This document shows, piece by piece, positions 11,818 through 25,200 of a DNA stretch of 64,000 bases. Every line of letters starts with the position of its first letter. The first letter of the stretch is position 1. Source of the DNA: Lineus longissimus (taxonomy: Eukaryota > Nemertea > Pilidiophora > Heteronemertea > Lineidae); assembly GCF_910592395.1 (NCBI RefSeq), contig NC_088319.1, forward strand, positions 16,120,001 to 16,184,000. Direction: 5' to 3'. The notes under the pieces were generated by a model. That model saw only the letters and a program-made list of their open reading frames with translations, was not told where the DNA came from and made no database searches. The position numbers and the translations under genes are program-made.

Positions 11818-14800
11818 CTAAACCTGCACAGGTTCTGCCTCCTTAGTTTTCAGAGGTGCCATTTCGTTACTCTCGGGCCCCTTGGTGGAACTCCTCCTCC
11901 TCTCCTCCTTTGCCGTAGCAACTTTGGCCCAGTCCTGCTCCACTCCACTGCCGAAGATTACATAGATTAAGCCGCCGACGACGAAGAAGCCAGCACAGAT
12001 CGAGAAGACTATTTGCCATTCGGCCCTTGTGCCCTGGAACGGAAAGTCACGAAACGCCCTATAAGTCTGCGTATTCATAGGCTGTTCCCTTGTGAACCAG
12101 TGGAGACGTGGCGTTTTACCATTTGTTTCCACATTCCCCGGTACAACCAATAGGAACATTTTGTGTGTGGTGCCTCACGATGTAATAAGATCACATGCTC
12201 CCCAACTTCTTTCCTCCTACGTATACCCCCGTACATAACTGAACTGACTGGACAAGTGACTCCATCTCTCGCAAAGGAGTCGTCGGTCCCATCACAAGCG
12301 ACTCCATGCTTCGCACTCTGATGTGGACTTTTACTTTTTTGGCAAAGGCAGTATGTATCTTGGCCACGAATGTAGATCTAGCTCTACATCCGTGTCTTGG
12401 CCAAACATTGCATTCAGAGTAACGTGACTAGCCCAAGGTCAAAAGCATCACAACGTTATTGAATATTGAACCGAGGTTGTTGGGATCAAGATCACGACAA
12501 TCAAGTCGTGCCCCATTTCCTTGGTTATACTTACGTGTTGTGTTAACTGTCCAATGGCGATAGGCGCCAACATCCCTGGTAGGGTGGCGAATGTGTTGGT
12601 AATACCAAACAGGATACCAGCATATCTACCAAGGAAAGAAATCACAGTATAAGAAGACACGACAAGGAAATTGCCCCAACGCCAGCGAAAGTTGCGCAGT
12701 TGTTCCAGCGTTCGCAATGGTTTTCCACTCTAGTGGAAACTTAGCTTGGCGAATATCAAAGGACCGTATATCACGGGAGTCTACCAGTCTGGTTTACCAT
12801 AGCGACGGTGGCTTCGGAAAGACTCCGTTTCTGTTGCTGATCTGCATCTATGTTGGGCCTCGTAACAAGAACTTGGCAAACCATTTCAAATGCCTTTGAC
12901 TACAACGACTTTTGCCTGCGAACGCAGCTGGGAGTCTTGGCTCTCGCGTACCGGCATGCGGAAGGACTCGAAGGGGGAACTGAAATATCAGGATGGGTCA
13001 ATATGTTGTTTTACCTCGGTGCTATGTCGACGTGATTGACAATGTACCCACATCTACTCATGGACGTCATGGTAACTGAGATCACCAGGAAAGCCACCGC
13101 TAAGTAGCGCTGCGTACAATTCAAGAAACTGGCGGCAATGATGAATACGGCGGGAACGAAGAACGCTGAAATAGAGAAGTAGAGTGGTCAATTGTAGTTG
13201 TATATGAGAATCACAGCTTTTTGCTATATAGAAAAAATCTTACTTCTTCCTCGACATTACCAACAAGCAGATAGGTTGTTTGGAATCAGAATTATTCGGT
13301 TTCACGAGTTAGGCTACAAACCATATTCGGAAATCAGACACTATACCCAGGGGAAAGTGCACGCGCGAACGATGGTCGCGTAGACGAGAGGTCCAACGGA
13401 TCCGCGAGCGCTTCCGTGCTGCATGGCGACTGGTTGAATCCCCCCCCCCCCCGAGGATGCCTTACCTATCGACTGAACACATTTCCTGACGCCCGTAGTC
13501 GTGAAGCCTTTACTTCTTATCCAATCTACTGTCGGCCCGCCTATTATAGAAGCACAGAACATACCGAGGTAAGGAAGAGCAGAGAACAAGCCATTCTGAA
13601 AAAAGAAATACTTCGTTCATAACCCGCTTGGACAACCCCGTATGGAAAGGGAGGTGGTTACCATACCATGGGTTTCATTTGTTGCATAGTATTCATTCCA
13701 CTTACCTGTTTCATGTCGAACTTTAACACATCCTTCATGTAGGTAGGCAGACTTGTCATCATGGTGTAATTGCACCAGTTGTTACAAAGATGGGCCAGAA
13801 TGATAGCCCACAGTGGAAGAGAGGTCGCCATCTTGCCCCAGGGTACGTGGAAGTCCTACGAAGAAAAACAACAACGATGAATTACATTATAAGTAGTACC
13901 CTACATTACGCGCAACTTTTGACTGAACACTCTTTACCCATTTTGACTCTATACCTTTCCGTTCGTCCTCTGCCATCTCTCGACACTCCACTTCAACTTT
14001 TCCCTTACAATCAATAATGGCCCATCACAGTTTTCAAAGTGAGCCAAAAACTTAAAGAGCCAGCTAGTTACCTTTTCTTGCACATGGCTCCCAGTTAGAC
14101 TTTTAATGTACTCCCTCTCAGCCGCCGTGATCCGTGGATGGTCATTGGGCGAGTCGAACACGAAGAACGTCCAGAATACGAGCCAGATGAGGGTACCGCC
14201 CCCGAAGAGATAGAAAATAGATGGCCAGCCGTTGTCGAAGCCGTACGCGCACAAAACGCCAGAGAGGAAGAAGGCCAGGATGTTGCCCAACATTGTTCCT
14301 AGGAGAGAAAATCTCAGTTAGCGACTCCGTGAGCATTTGAAAACTCGACGCTGCACAACGCCAAAGAGAGGATACGAATTATTAGTGACTGAAGACAGAT
14401 TCTCTTGGCCTATAATCTCAAATTAGCCGATCTATCTGCCAGTGTTGCCCAAAACTCCTATATGAGTGAGCGTAGGACTGAGACTGATGACGGAGCATGC
14501 TGTCGTACTAAGAGAGCGCACGTACTATTGTCAAACTATAATTACTTCAAGAAGGTCAAGTGATAGTCACTTTAAAAATATATCGTCATCACCAACCTGC
14601 ATATGTAAATGAGATTAGTTTCGTGCGCTCAAGAGGTGGCGCCCACTTTGCCCAAAGGGAGTGCATTGCTGGGAACACGACACCCTGGAAAGCAAAGGTT
14701 CGAAGATGCTAACGGTAATCTGTCTCATCTCCAAGACAAAGAACTGCTTGATGACGAAGGCTTACAATACGCAGCTTGTGCTCTAGTTCACGGATAGCTT

Positions 14801-16493
14801 AATGTGGCAAGGAGACCGAAAGCAGGAGAGCGCATTGCCACGGGAGCGGAACCGGAGAATGCACGTTCTCGATTATACCTTGCAATTTATGATAATATTC
14901 ATCATCTTACCGTGCCTAAACCTGAGAGAACCCTCATGAAGATGACCAGCCCAACGTGGGCTCTAGCGCAGACTGGCAGCAGTATAGTCGATAAAGCAGT
15001 CAGCAACATCCCCGCGCCAAACACCCTCTTTCCTCCGAAGTACCCTGAGAGCCACCCGCCAGGGACCTGGGTGATGATGTATCCATAGAAGAAGGATCCC
15101 AGGATGTAGCCCTGGAGTGGCCGGTCCCAGTAGAATTCTGGTTTCTGGAAGACAGGGACTGAGATGTTGGATTGTTCACACTTGAACAGACAAGGACCAT
15201 TGGCGGCGCGTGACCTGCCGCGACGTGATCAAAGACACAGAGTTAATTTATAGGAATGGCATTGCCGCTAGACAGACTGGCCCACCGACTCAGATGACGG
15301 AAGTTAACACCTTTAACTGATTGGACGTTGGCAGTTTCAAGCTTGCACATTTATGTACACTGTATTCGTAGAAATTTGAGGAAAAATCAATTTCGGTTGC
15401 CATTATGGTAAAGAACAGCGATTTGTTAAAGGACCAACTCACATTTCGTCCCTCTGAAACATTACCAGACGATGTCGCCAAAGCCCCGCACTGGTCCTCA
15501 TCTAACACTATAACCGGCGCAACAGATCCAGTAGGAAGCACCGTCAACCCTACCCCCGGAAAAACTGTCGTGGGGCCCCCTGTCGGTGATGGTGTTGTTG
15601 CTATGGTTGTGTCGTTAGTGGTGATGGGCATCACCATACAGACGATCGCCACACTCAAGTTGAACCTCAGGGCATAGACGAAGAGGAACCCGAATATGCC
15701 TACATAGGCCATGGTGTAGCGGCAAGAACTCCATTTTGGAACTAAAATTGTGAAACAAAGGAATTTATACAGGTTGCATCTTCAATCTTTAGACATTCGA
15801 TTTAGTTATATACAATCGCCTAAGGAACCTACACGTCTCGGTACCAGGGGGAGTTGATTGGTCGACCTCATCCGCCCCATGAATACCGACATCCGATTCG
15901 AATGCACTCACAATATCATTTCCTCCATTTTCGGGTTGTGACAACCTTGACACGCTACTGGAAGGTCTGCTTCTCCGGACCCTAGTAACCTATATCATAA
16001 ACCTAGTAACCCAGATCACATGGAATCTACCCAGTTACCTGACCCAACCTTTGGAATGCCTTTATTGGCTCAGGCTTAGTATACAGAGGCATTAGCGACA
16101 GCGTTCACGTTAGAGCGATCTGCACTGAACATCTCTATTGAACACCCGTGGGCGTCCTTGACTGAGGAGCCGGTGAAGAAGTTTAAAATGTCCTTGGATA
16201 GAATGCCCGGGAAAACAAAGGATTCTATTATGCGCTTCAATCTCCGAGCTATTGACGGTCAGGGTCTCTATAGAAACATATTGCAGTATACAATAGGACC
16301 GGACACTTTTTCCAGGGGGCATTTGTTACTGTTACACCGGCCTATTGTTTGGCAACACATACAGTACACTGCGATTACATATCAATAGTATATGCTTCAT
16401 ATCCCGGTATAGCACGCTCTATAAATGTTTCAACAGCCAGTAACATTAAAATCATTACTAACCTTCCCCTTCCTTCAGCTTAAAGCACGGCAT
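11818..16493 (-). CDS. SLC17 family anion transporter (sialin / vesicular glutamate transporter type)
   Basis: Exons in transcript order: 16493-16463 (start [10 protein letters not shown]), 15741 to about 15492 or 15443, 15214-14911, 14684-14597, 14298-14072, 13855-13706, 13595-13466, 13165-13015, 12625-12535, 12033-11818. The length is about 545 aa. It is an MFS-fold organic anion or phosphate transporter with about 12 membrane segments. Family marks are SSCRY...[13 protein letters not shown] at TM1, [20 protein letters not shown] at TM2, [35 protein letters not shown] and [10 protein letters not shown] near the end. A Thr/Pro-rich first lumenal loop follows TM1. Only the exon 2/3 junction fails: the good donor gtgagt (exon end 15443) is out of phase with the acceptor at 15214, whereas a weak donor (exon end 15492) fits. 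The usual Glu of the GLGEG motif is Thr. An alternative upstream exon start at 16555 remains possible. The substrate cannot be assigned. Confidence 0.9.
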
Positions 16494-16555
16494 CACAGCG
16501 TCTAGGGAACCAATGCAGGTGTCCTTAACCCGGTCTTTAATAACATTCACAGCAT

Positions 16556-17952
16556 CTGCCACGCCTCATGATGAACAAAACACAGGGAAAACAAGTAACC
16601 TCCTCAACTAACTGCACTCTCAATCATGAATGATCTATTAACCAGGCCCACCAAGCGATGGGAGCAATATAACAGGTGAAGGTCGCACAAGGACACATGC
16701 TCATCTCGCATTAAACTGAGTGAGCTAGTAGTGTTGCTTGGCAACTAGAGATGGCATGCACTGCTTCGTGGCGGTTTATCTGAAATAGTATTCTAGCGAC
16801 GAAATACATATGGATACGTGTTTTAAAACAACTTAGTGAGGCTTTATTAACATGCAAGAGGAGAAAGATTCTTAACCTTCCGAGCTGGTTGTAAAGTCAG
16901 GTACTGCCGAAGTCATTGTTTCTGATTCTGACCCACGACGCATGTCGTCGTCGCCATTTTACAGGAGGGAGACAGAGGGATCGATAGGCATTTGTTGCGC
17001 CCCTCAAGGTTGTGACTGACGGTAGAGACCGTCCCCAGGTTGCGACAGTATCCTGGTAGAACTGATATAAGCCATATCTTGGTCTCCTACGAAAGACAAG
17101 TGGAGATGAAGAGTCCTGATGTCGTCTGTCCTCTGGTTGTGACAATAGCCACAATCTACTCGTCTGACTTGGAGACATGAGACAAGGACAGAATCATCAA
17201 TCTGGTACATGTACTCATAGTGTCCTGTTTTCAGTCCCGAGGCCACACCAATTTAATGCCTTGGTAGTGGCAAGGAGGCAAAGTTTTCTGGTGGAGGAAA
17301 GGAGAAAAAACTCTTGTTGAAAAGATATCGACTTTTTATTCAAACTATGAAAAATAGCCATGGAAATTAGTACTACGCATTCAATACAAAGCAATGGAAT
17401 GAAGAAACTATATACAAGATGTAGAATAACATGCAATGTTGCAGCCTATACAGTGGCAGTGATAGAGCTGGCAGTACAGAAAAATATTACATCATCACAC
17501 CAATGGAATGGAGATGGCAAGAATAGCACCAAGGTCATTTACTATGGGGCGAACATTCCGGACTGTTCACGTACGAACGCATCATATTGTGAATTGACAA
17601 TACAAATTCACGGCAATGTGTAGTGGACATCAGTCATGTGGTCATGTGTAACATATAATAGCGATTTGCCTTGCTTATGAGGACGACACCCCCAGTTAAA
17701 TGGATACAAAAGACCAATATTGGCTTGGGCCATTGATCACAGACGCTTTTTACTTATTATGATAAAACATTAATTCATGAAATTGAAAATCTGTCGCATA
17801 CCTCAATTATACCGACATGCAGTATGTTTTTGTTGCTACTCTTAATAACAAATAAATAAGTCAATATTAAAACATTTTGCTTGTGAAGATCTTTCTGTCG
17901 GTCCACAGACCACCAATCTGAAACAGAGGTAGCCCACTAAACTTCCATCATT
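16556..17952. other. Spacer between SLC17 start and TK2-like gene end
   Basis: This probably contains the SLC17 promoter and 5' UTR and the 3' UTR of the kinase. A TTTATT at about 17336 (AATAAA on the minus strand) is a candidate poly(A) signal. Short frames here match no family I know. Confidence 0.4.
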
Positions 17953-20900
17953 TCAATCAAATCCACACAGAATTTCTGGCTTGTGCTTCGCAAAGATTCC
18001 TTTGAGTTCAGATATATCTTTATTCGCATCGAGGGTGAGCACCGGAGCGGGCAGTTTGAACTGGTTCCCAGTGATTAGCCAATCCTCATGGAGGGTGTGC
18101 AATTTCTCAAGGTAGCTCTGAAAGATAAAGACAGGAAGCAAACTTTATATGACTTTCGAAACTTTTGGTTCCAGGGCAAATGTTTTGTCTTATTGGAGAT
18201 AAACAACTTTGATACCGAGACAAATGGCTTCATGTACTGCAAGCCGGGATATGATGGCAATGCCTTCTTCCCAGTCATAATAGAGAGGGTGTTCTTCTGG
18301 CCGAGTATCTGATGTACTTACCAAAGGAATGGCCTCCTCCTCAAGTCTGTTACGTCTTCTAATTCTCTCTTGGCACACTTCAGGGTCAGTTCGGAGGTAT
18401 ACTGCAAATGGGAAGAGGACCCTCAGTTTAAAGTAGTTCCAGAGGACTTTGGAAAGGATTTCAGTTTTTATACTCTTGCAGAGGACTTCAGAGAACCTCA
18501 GTTCAAGTCTTTGCAGAAGACTTTGGAGGATTTGTGTCATGTCCCTTGCAGAAGATCTCAGTTTTGAGTCTCATGTCAAGACTTTGCAGTCATCAAAATG
18601 CACGGATTGTGGTCAACGGCACTTTCAGGACATACCAACAAGATCAACCGGAGCCGTCTTTTTCTGTACGATCCACAGATACCATTCGTTGAGCACCTCG
18701 TAGTCGATACCAGGCATGAGGCCAGCATCGTGGAGGTTCTCACAGAAACATGCCCGAGCACTGTAGATGGACCGCTCCATCAGCTTCACTGGCGCATCCT
18801 GGAATAATATCAAACACAATCATAGCTATTTTGAACATATCTAAGGTTATTTTGTCCGGAACTGTTGCTACCATTTTTCACATAATTATCCAATTTGGTG
18901 AAATTTACTCCTCTACTGAATATTTACGGTGATTATCACCAGCATAATACAACACGTGACTTGTCAGTCACACAGGTGGACCCAGATTTACATTTTAGTT
19001 GCTTCAGTTCACCTCTGATCAAGTATGAATAAACAGAATGGGCAATCAAATGTTCAAGACATGAACATTTTCCCCTCTATACAGCTTATTTACCACTTTT
19101 CTCGTATGGATGTCTAACATGGTCAGCTGCACATAAGACTGGAATGCAAGGCTCCATCTTCTTGCATCCTTATACATCAGCTCCTGCAAGTGCAAAACCG
19201 AGACACAGTATTGAACAAACAAAACTAGACTTTTTAAGATTAAGACATTAGGATTGAAACAGCCCTACTGTACTGTGTTCTCCACAAGGCCATTTGTCAT
19301 GGTGGTGCACCCTACCTTGGCAGCTTACCACCCTACCTTGGAAGAGCCACCCTACCTTGCTCTAGAATTTTGGAAATGGTTTCGAGGGTGTCACGCCACC
19401 TCAAATTGCTGGCAACCCTACTTTGAGAAAACCACCCTGTATACTTACAAGTGTGTTGTACTTCCCGTTGACACTCTTCCACATTCCAACAGGCTCCGGG
19501 ATGAGTTTGACATTTGGACTATCCTTGAAATACTCGATAAAGGTCGATTTGCCACTTCCTATATTTCCTTCCACAACAACCTATTCAGAGAAGACACATT
19601 AATTTTCCATTTTATCAATGCGACAATAACTTTCATGACATGACTAATCAATGTCTTTTATAATGACCTATGAAAACTCTCACACCTGAAAACATTATCA
19701 ACATTGACTAGGTTTTGACACAAAATACTTTTTCGTACAATTCGCCTGTCCTGTTGTGATATATGTTGCCATGCATGCACTGACTCACCGTGAATTTGTC
19801 CTTCCTGACCGTTTGAAAGCTGTCGTTTAAGTCATCACAGATGTCATCTACAAAGCACAGAAATAACAAGCTTAACAAATATGAGACAAGAACAAGAGCT
19901 TACATGTAAAAATAACAAGATTTAGTAGGGGGTGGTTTATCCCTAGTACATCCCATAAAGTTTCCACTGAGATATGGTCTTTAGCAACACTTTCCTTGTC
20001 AAAAACACTAATCAAATTACAATCATCCAGTTTGCCGATGGGTGCATCCTAGTGCCCCGGTATTCCAGTGCCAATTGACGAAGATAAACAAGTGACACAG
20101 GAATAACAGGGCATCAGATGATGTTTCCAATCAAATGCTTGGTCAGACTCCAAGATGACTTGACTTGTATCCAATTCCTTAGGTGTCATGGCAGTAGTTC
20201 AGAGGTGGTCCCCAGCCCTGGAATCAAACTGTGCCAATTGACTCAATGATCAGCAGCTGGCACAGTGATAACAGGGATCAGAACCATCACATCATCTCAA
20301 GTAATTAGCTGCTATATCAGCAATAGGAATCATCTCAAGTAGTCAGCTGAGCTATAACAGGGATCCAAACCATCGCAAGCAGTCAGCTGCTATAACAGGG
20401 ATCGGAACCATCACAAAATCATAACAGGATGATAACTTAATCTGTAGTATTCCGCCTCCGCAAGCCCTGGAATCATATGTGCCAATTGACTGAGATAACA
20501 GTTGGCTCACAAATCACAGCACTTAAGGATCGTTCTCGTAATCACGCTCTTAATCTAATCAGGGCGCAGTGTCAATTTAGAAAAAACATCCTGGAAACTA
20601 CAATACATCATACATGTAGATATCTAAATGGTCTAAATACATGATTGCTTAAAAACGACGCAAATGCCATGCCCACGACACTGGCCGAAGCCAGCAAACA
20701 ACGACATTCGGACCCGGGAAAGCACACACAGGGATTTGAGGCGAATAGGCCTAGTAGGCCTACTATTATAGCCCAGACTTACTTAATGCAATTTCAGAAG
20801 GCGTAATTGGACGGGTCAGGATGATTTGTATAGTACAAACATGCATGCTAAACCTCTCTACTAGGCCTGCCATACATGCATGCATGTATGCATATTACCC

Positions 20901-21025
20901 CAACTTTTTTGCCACGAATTTTCTTATCTGATGAAGGCGGCTGATGACGGATTTGCCATTCGTCGAAATTCTCATACATACTTACCGACTTCTTCGTCGA
21001 TCACGTAACTGCAAGACCCTAACAT
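17953..21025 (-). CDS. Deoxynucleoside kinase, thymidine kinase 2-like
   Basis: Exons: 21025-20986, 19847-19789, 19580-19449, 19183-19097, 18798-18636, 18401-18322, 18117-17953. All phases close, giving 241 aa. It transfers phosphate from a nucleoside triphosphate to the 5'-OH of deoxynucleosides (salvage). Visible motifs are the P-loop EGNIGSGKST at about residue 36, EPVGMWKSVNG, SYVQLTMLDIHTR, the ERS motif in LMERSIYSAR, VYLRTDPEVC, the arginine-rich LID RIRRRNRLEEE, and the TK2-like ending SYLEKLHTLHEDWLI. The start is the first ATG after an in-frame stop. It gives an acidic N-terminus with no mitochondrial presequence, but a possible acceptor just upstream (tttggtag) could join a leader exon. 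Head to head with Polyhomeotic. Substrate preference cannot be read directly. Confidence 0.92.
18410..18600. repeat. Degenerate short repeats around CAGAGGACTT / GCAGAAGACTTTGG
   Basis: Variants of cagaggactttgg, cagaggacttcag, gcagaagactttgg and gcagaagatctcag recur at roughly 30-50 bp spacing inside a TK2-like intron, next to the exon ending at 18401. They are too diverged to define a unit. Confidence 0.45.
20040..20530. repeat. Degenerate intronic repeats (gtgccaattgac ... ataacaggg)
   Basis: Three copies of a segment containing gtgccaattgac appear near 20070, 20230 and 20480, each followed by a tgataacag or ataacaggg motif. Between them, shorter catcac/agcagtcagctgctataac units recur. 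This is an eroded tandem array in the first TK2-like intron. Confidence 0.55.
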
Positions 21026-22265
21026 TTTCAAGAACAGTTTCTTGCGTTCATCAGCGAAAATCTACCAAACCGACACACAACAAAGACAAACAACGCGCTA
21101 AATTTTACCGCCAAGGATTGTAAGCATGGCAGAGCGACTTACGGGATTTAGGAACTCACAACAGTAACCGAAAATTGAGTATGGTACGATAATGAACCGA
21201 AAGAAAGCATTCCTTGATCATCTCTGATTTAATTGGGAGCATATATAACGCCTCATTACATCGAAGACAAAAATGTTTACACCAAAAAAGGGAGGGTTTT
21301 TTGTGAGCTCCGAATCTCCCATCGAATACACTTAACAGTATTCTTAAAGCTGAACTGGCCGCTTTTAACGACTGGTTCGTAGGACTGGTTCATGATCCGG
21401 GTCACCCATCCTCGAATACCAGGGTCATTCATGTGGTCCTCCCTCGCACGCAAGCACGGTGTGTGAAAGCTCTCTGTAAAAACACAGGATGTGATTAGCC
21501 ACTGGCCACCAGGGTTAATTAATTTAATTTTGATTAATTAACCCCTGGGAACCAGACCATCTTAAAAATTGTGCCTCCACATTCCAGCAAAGTTCTGAAG
21601 TAATTAGTTGATATGTCTGGTTACTCTAAGGTTCAGGTCAAATTCAAATTCAAATTAGTTTATTAATCAAGAGGCCCGGAGGGCAAAGGTACACATGGTA
21701 CAATAGAAATACAATGATTTTGATTGAAAGTACATAAGACATACAAAGGGTACATGACAAAAGTAACAATATAAAGTCTACTACCGGGGTCAAACCTGGA
21801 GTAGATACTAGTAGGTGGTCAGCTTTAAGGCTGATAAGGCCTGGGAATGGGGAAATCCCACTGACGTCATTTTCCGCGGAGTGAAAGGATCTCCGTCATC
21901 ATGGCCGCTGATTAATAAATTTTCACAACAAAAGTTTTTCTTTTTGCTGGAATATATCTTCTTCTGTGTGTGTAAAAGTGAATCTGAAATGTGCATTTAG
22001 TACATGAACTTTCAGAGTTTTGAACTGTGTAAGTTTCGTCGGTCTGGCTTTTGTAAATTATGCAAAAATGTCGTTCGGTTTTCGATTGTTTTGACTTTTG
22101 CAGTGCTGTGCTACTGCATGTAGGTGTGCATGCATGCATGCATATGCAGTCGGCCATGGTCATGGATGTGTGCTGTGTCAGACATCACACTGTCAGTGAT
22201 ACTGGTACATTTGTTATAACAAAACAATGATGATTTCTTTCCAGATCTAGTGACAACTACCAGAG
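21026..22265. promoter_or_regulatory. Shared upstream region of TK2-like and Polyhomeotic genes
   Basis: About 1.2 kb separates two divergently transcribed start codons, so both promoters must lie here. A segment near 21640-21740 (repeated caaatt, then gtttattaatcaagaggccc) looks like the end of an interspersed repeat. A short minus-strand open frame at 21432-21277 (52 codons) is unrecognised and could be an upstream exon or chance. A catgcatgcatgcat run lies near 22130. Confidence 0.5.
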
Positions 22266-25200
22266 ATGTCCGAGTCTAGTTCAGCTGCGACATCCTCTTC
22301 TACAAGCACGCCTGGCAACGTCGTTAGTGCCATGACAGGCAACACAACACAGACATCAACGACTGCTTGCTCTCAGCCCCAGTCTAACCTGCGACCTCCA
22401 TCCCAACCACCCCCTCAACAACATCCACAGCCACCACCACCACTACCACCTCCTTCTGTACCACAGCAACTGCAGCCTGCCATGCATCAGATGCAGCAGC
22501 ATATGTCGCAGCCGCTGCAGTCTCTACAGCCACTACAGCCATCTCCGATGTCTCAGATGACCCAACAGTCACCGAACATGCAATCGCAAGCGGCGCAGAA
22601 CATGCAGTCACCTGGGAATACACCAACGATCCGCTCGCCTCTGCCACAGGTTCAGGTGATTCATCACCAGAACGCCTACCTGCAACAGTTCTACACCCAG
22701 CAACAACAGTTCATGCTACAGAATGCTGCTGTCCAAGGTAACTTTCACCCTTTTGCTCTTTGGTACTGAGTTTTCACTGTTGCAAAGTGTTTGTTGTCTG
22801 TCAGTGTCGTCTGTTATCTGTTGACAATTTACAATGGCCTTTTACTTTAAAACCGCTAAAGCTATGACTAGCTTTAAACTTGGTACAGTTTAACACATGA
22901 CCCTTTGGTCAGATGTCCTCTGGTTAACTCTGAGTTTTGCTCAAATATGATTCTTGTCTTGGCCTGCCTATGCAGGGCCACCGCCCTAGTGAAAATCTTT
23001 GCCACAGAGTGTGCAGTCTTGCATTTAAGTGCGTCAAACCGTGCGGATGTACAATGTAAACTTCGGGAGAATTGCATTTGAACTAGTCTGTGTCAGCTAC
23101 ACTATTCGTATATACCACCGAAGATTCCAGCACTCTATTTGAGAAAGAAGTGTCATTTAAGAATACATTGTACTTCATTTTCAATTGAAGAATCGATGAT
23201 CATAATTAAATATTGATGATAAGGACAATAGCGTGTATCTGATGCAACAGAGAAAGCTAATATTGGGCTTGAAAAGATTGATTGTCTGCTTCCCTGAGGG
23301 AAAACGATAATAACAATGTACATACAGTAACATTAAAACTAGTAATGGCCAATGAGATCTGTCTCTTTCAATGAATTAATTTTTAATGACCTTTACCTTT
23401 CATGAGATTCGTTGGTACATTGTATGGCCAATATGTATTTTGATATTTACTTTGGGGGAGGGGGGGTATTCACATCCATGTCCATGTAGATCTCATTGTG
23501 CCCATTACTTTATACGGTGAACATTTCTTCTCCTTCTCAATCCTTGCCTATGCAGCCTTAACAGGAGACACTGGTTTCTATGGCAACCAGACAAGCAATT
23601 TATTTTCTCTGTACTGGATGGCCCGAGTTAGATGTCGGCTTTCGTCTGATTGATGATTGGCCTGTCTGTTGGGTTGGTAATTGTACATGTAGCAGTCATG
23701 GGGAAAGTATGCCATGTGTCTGGGATAGACTGCCAACTGCAGCCTTCTGGGGGGGGGGACAACTAGGGAATAATCTTACCCCAGCTTTCTAGTTGTGACT
23801 TAGTCCTCATAAACATTGCAATAGCCCTTAGTCAAGGGCAGTATGAAATTTTCTGTCCCTCGATGCATTGTGGCCATGTATTGTTATCCTATCCTTCTGT
23901 TCCTCCTTTCAGCCATGCAAGCCCGTGGTATCAACCCCCAGCAGTTAAACTTGGCACAGCTACGGCCTCAGTTGATGGACCCAAAGAACCAGACGATGAT
24001 GTCTGCCCCTGTCTCTCTCAGCCAAGCAGTAAGACCAATGGTAATTGTTGCTATCTTTTACTATTCTATGTTATCATCGCCTTTTCAAGAGGGGATGTCA
24101 TTTTCAAGAACAAAAGTTTATTCATGCAATCGCTCCACACAGAAGGGTGCTCGCCGTTAAGAACACCTTTTGACCAACTGCTTCTGATCTTTTTCACTGC
24201 ATAGCTCAATTCGCTTTCAATGATTTTAGGTGAGCCTCTGTCAAGTGTCACAGCAGGGCAATCCGCAGCAGGGAATCTCCACAGCAAACTCAGTCAAGTC
24301 AGTCGTTGCCGGCAAACCAGGCACGATCACAACGCAAGCCACGCCTCAGATGATTGGCAGCAAACAAGTGCAATTACAGCAGCGGGGTCCTCAACCTCTG
24401 GTTATTGGCCAGCTCGGCAATATCAGCAATCTTGGTAATCTTGGGATCGGTATACCTGGCCAAAACTCGCAGAACACACAAGCTTTAGTGGCACAGGTTA
24501 GTGATTGTGACATTAATTGCCAAGAATTGGATTCAAAATTGTCCTGAAATGATCAAAATTGCCAAAACGCTCTGATGTAACAATTTGCTTGAAAAATTTA
24601 ATTGATGGTCCCATTTGTATTTGTGTCATGGCGGATTCTAGGTCAGAATAAATTTTACATTTTCTGTGTTATCTAAATGAACTATAAGTCTGTAAACGAG
24701 TTGTAAACAGAACGATCAAAGTAATCATGGCAGTTACCAATCAGGTATTCCTGAATCCTACTATTTCCTGCCTTATTGTGAACACAATCTTACTTACATT
24801 ATGCCTGGACTGGTAGGTCTTTCCATTATTGATGGTGTTGTTGATCCATGTCACTTTATTTAAGAGAGATTTTGTTGTATTCAGTTCCTTCAACAAATGT
24901 TTGGTGTCTTTCAGGGTAAAACACAAACAGTGACTGTTGCAGCCTCGCCACAACCTCAGGTGCTGAGCAGTCCAACACAGTTACGGTTTTCAGGGCCCCA
25001 GCTCGTGACAAACACGGGACAGATCATCACATCACAGCCAGCAATGCTGACCAGCCCGACTATGCTGAATCACCTCCAGGCCATGGCAACACTCCAACAG
25101 GGCATCCCAATGGCTCATCATCAACAGTTGGTGGGTGGTAGCCAATCGCCTGCTATCATTACGGGACAGCCACCTCTTTACATACGGACCACCGGACCGA

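Noticed and set aside
15835-15994. Alternative N-terminal SLC17 exon with an acidic frame
   Set aside because: Open and roughly in phase, but the exon 16493-16463 gives a better donor (gttagt) and a start followed by a Lys/Glu stretch that joins SSCRY in frame.
16860-17290. Outlying copy of the 130-bp minisatellite
   Set aside because: Only short words such as ggttgtgac are shared; no unit-length match could be found.
19254-19643. 129-codon + strand frame opposite the TK2-like gene
   Set aside because: Antisense shadow of the P-loop exon plus intron; no independent support.
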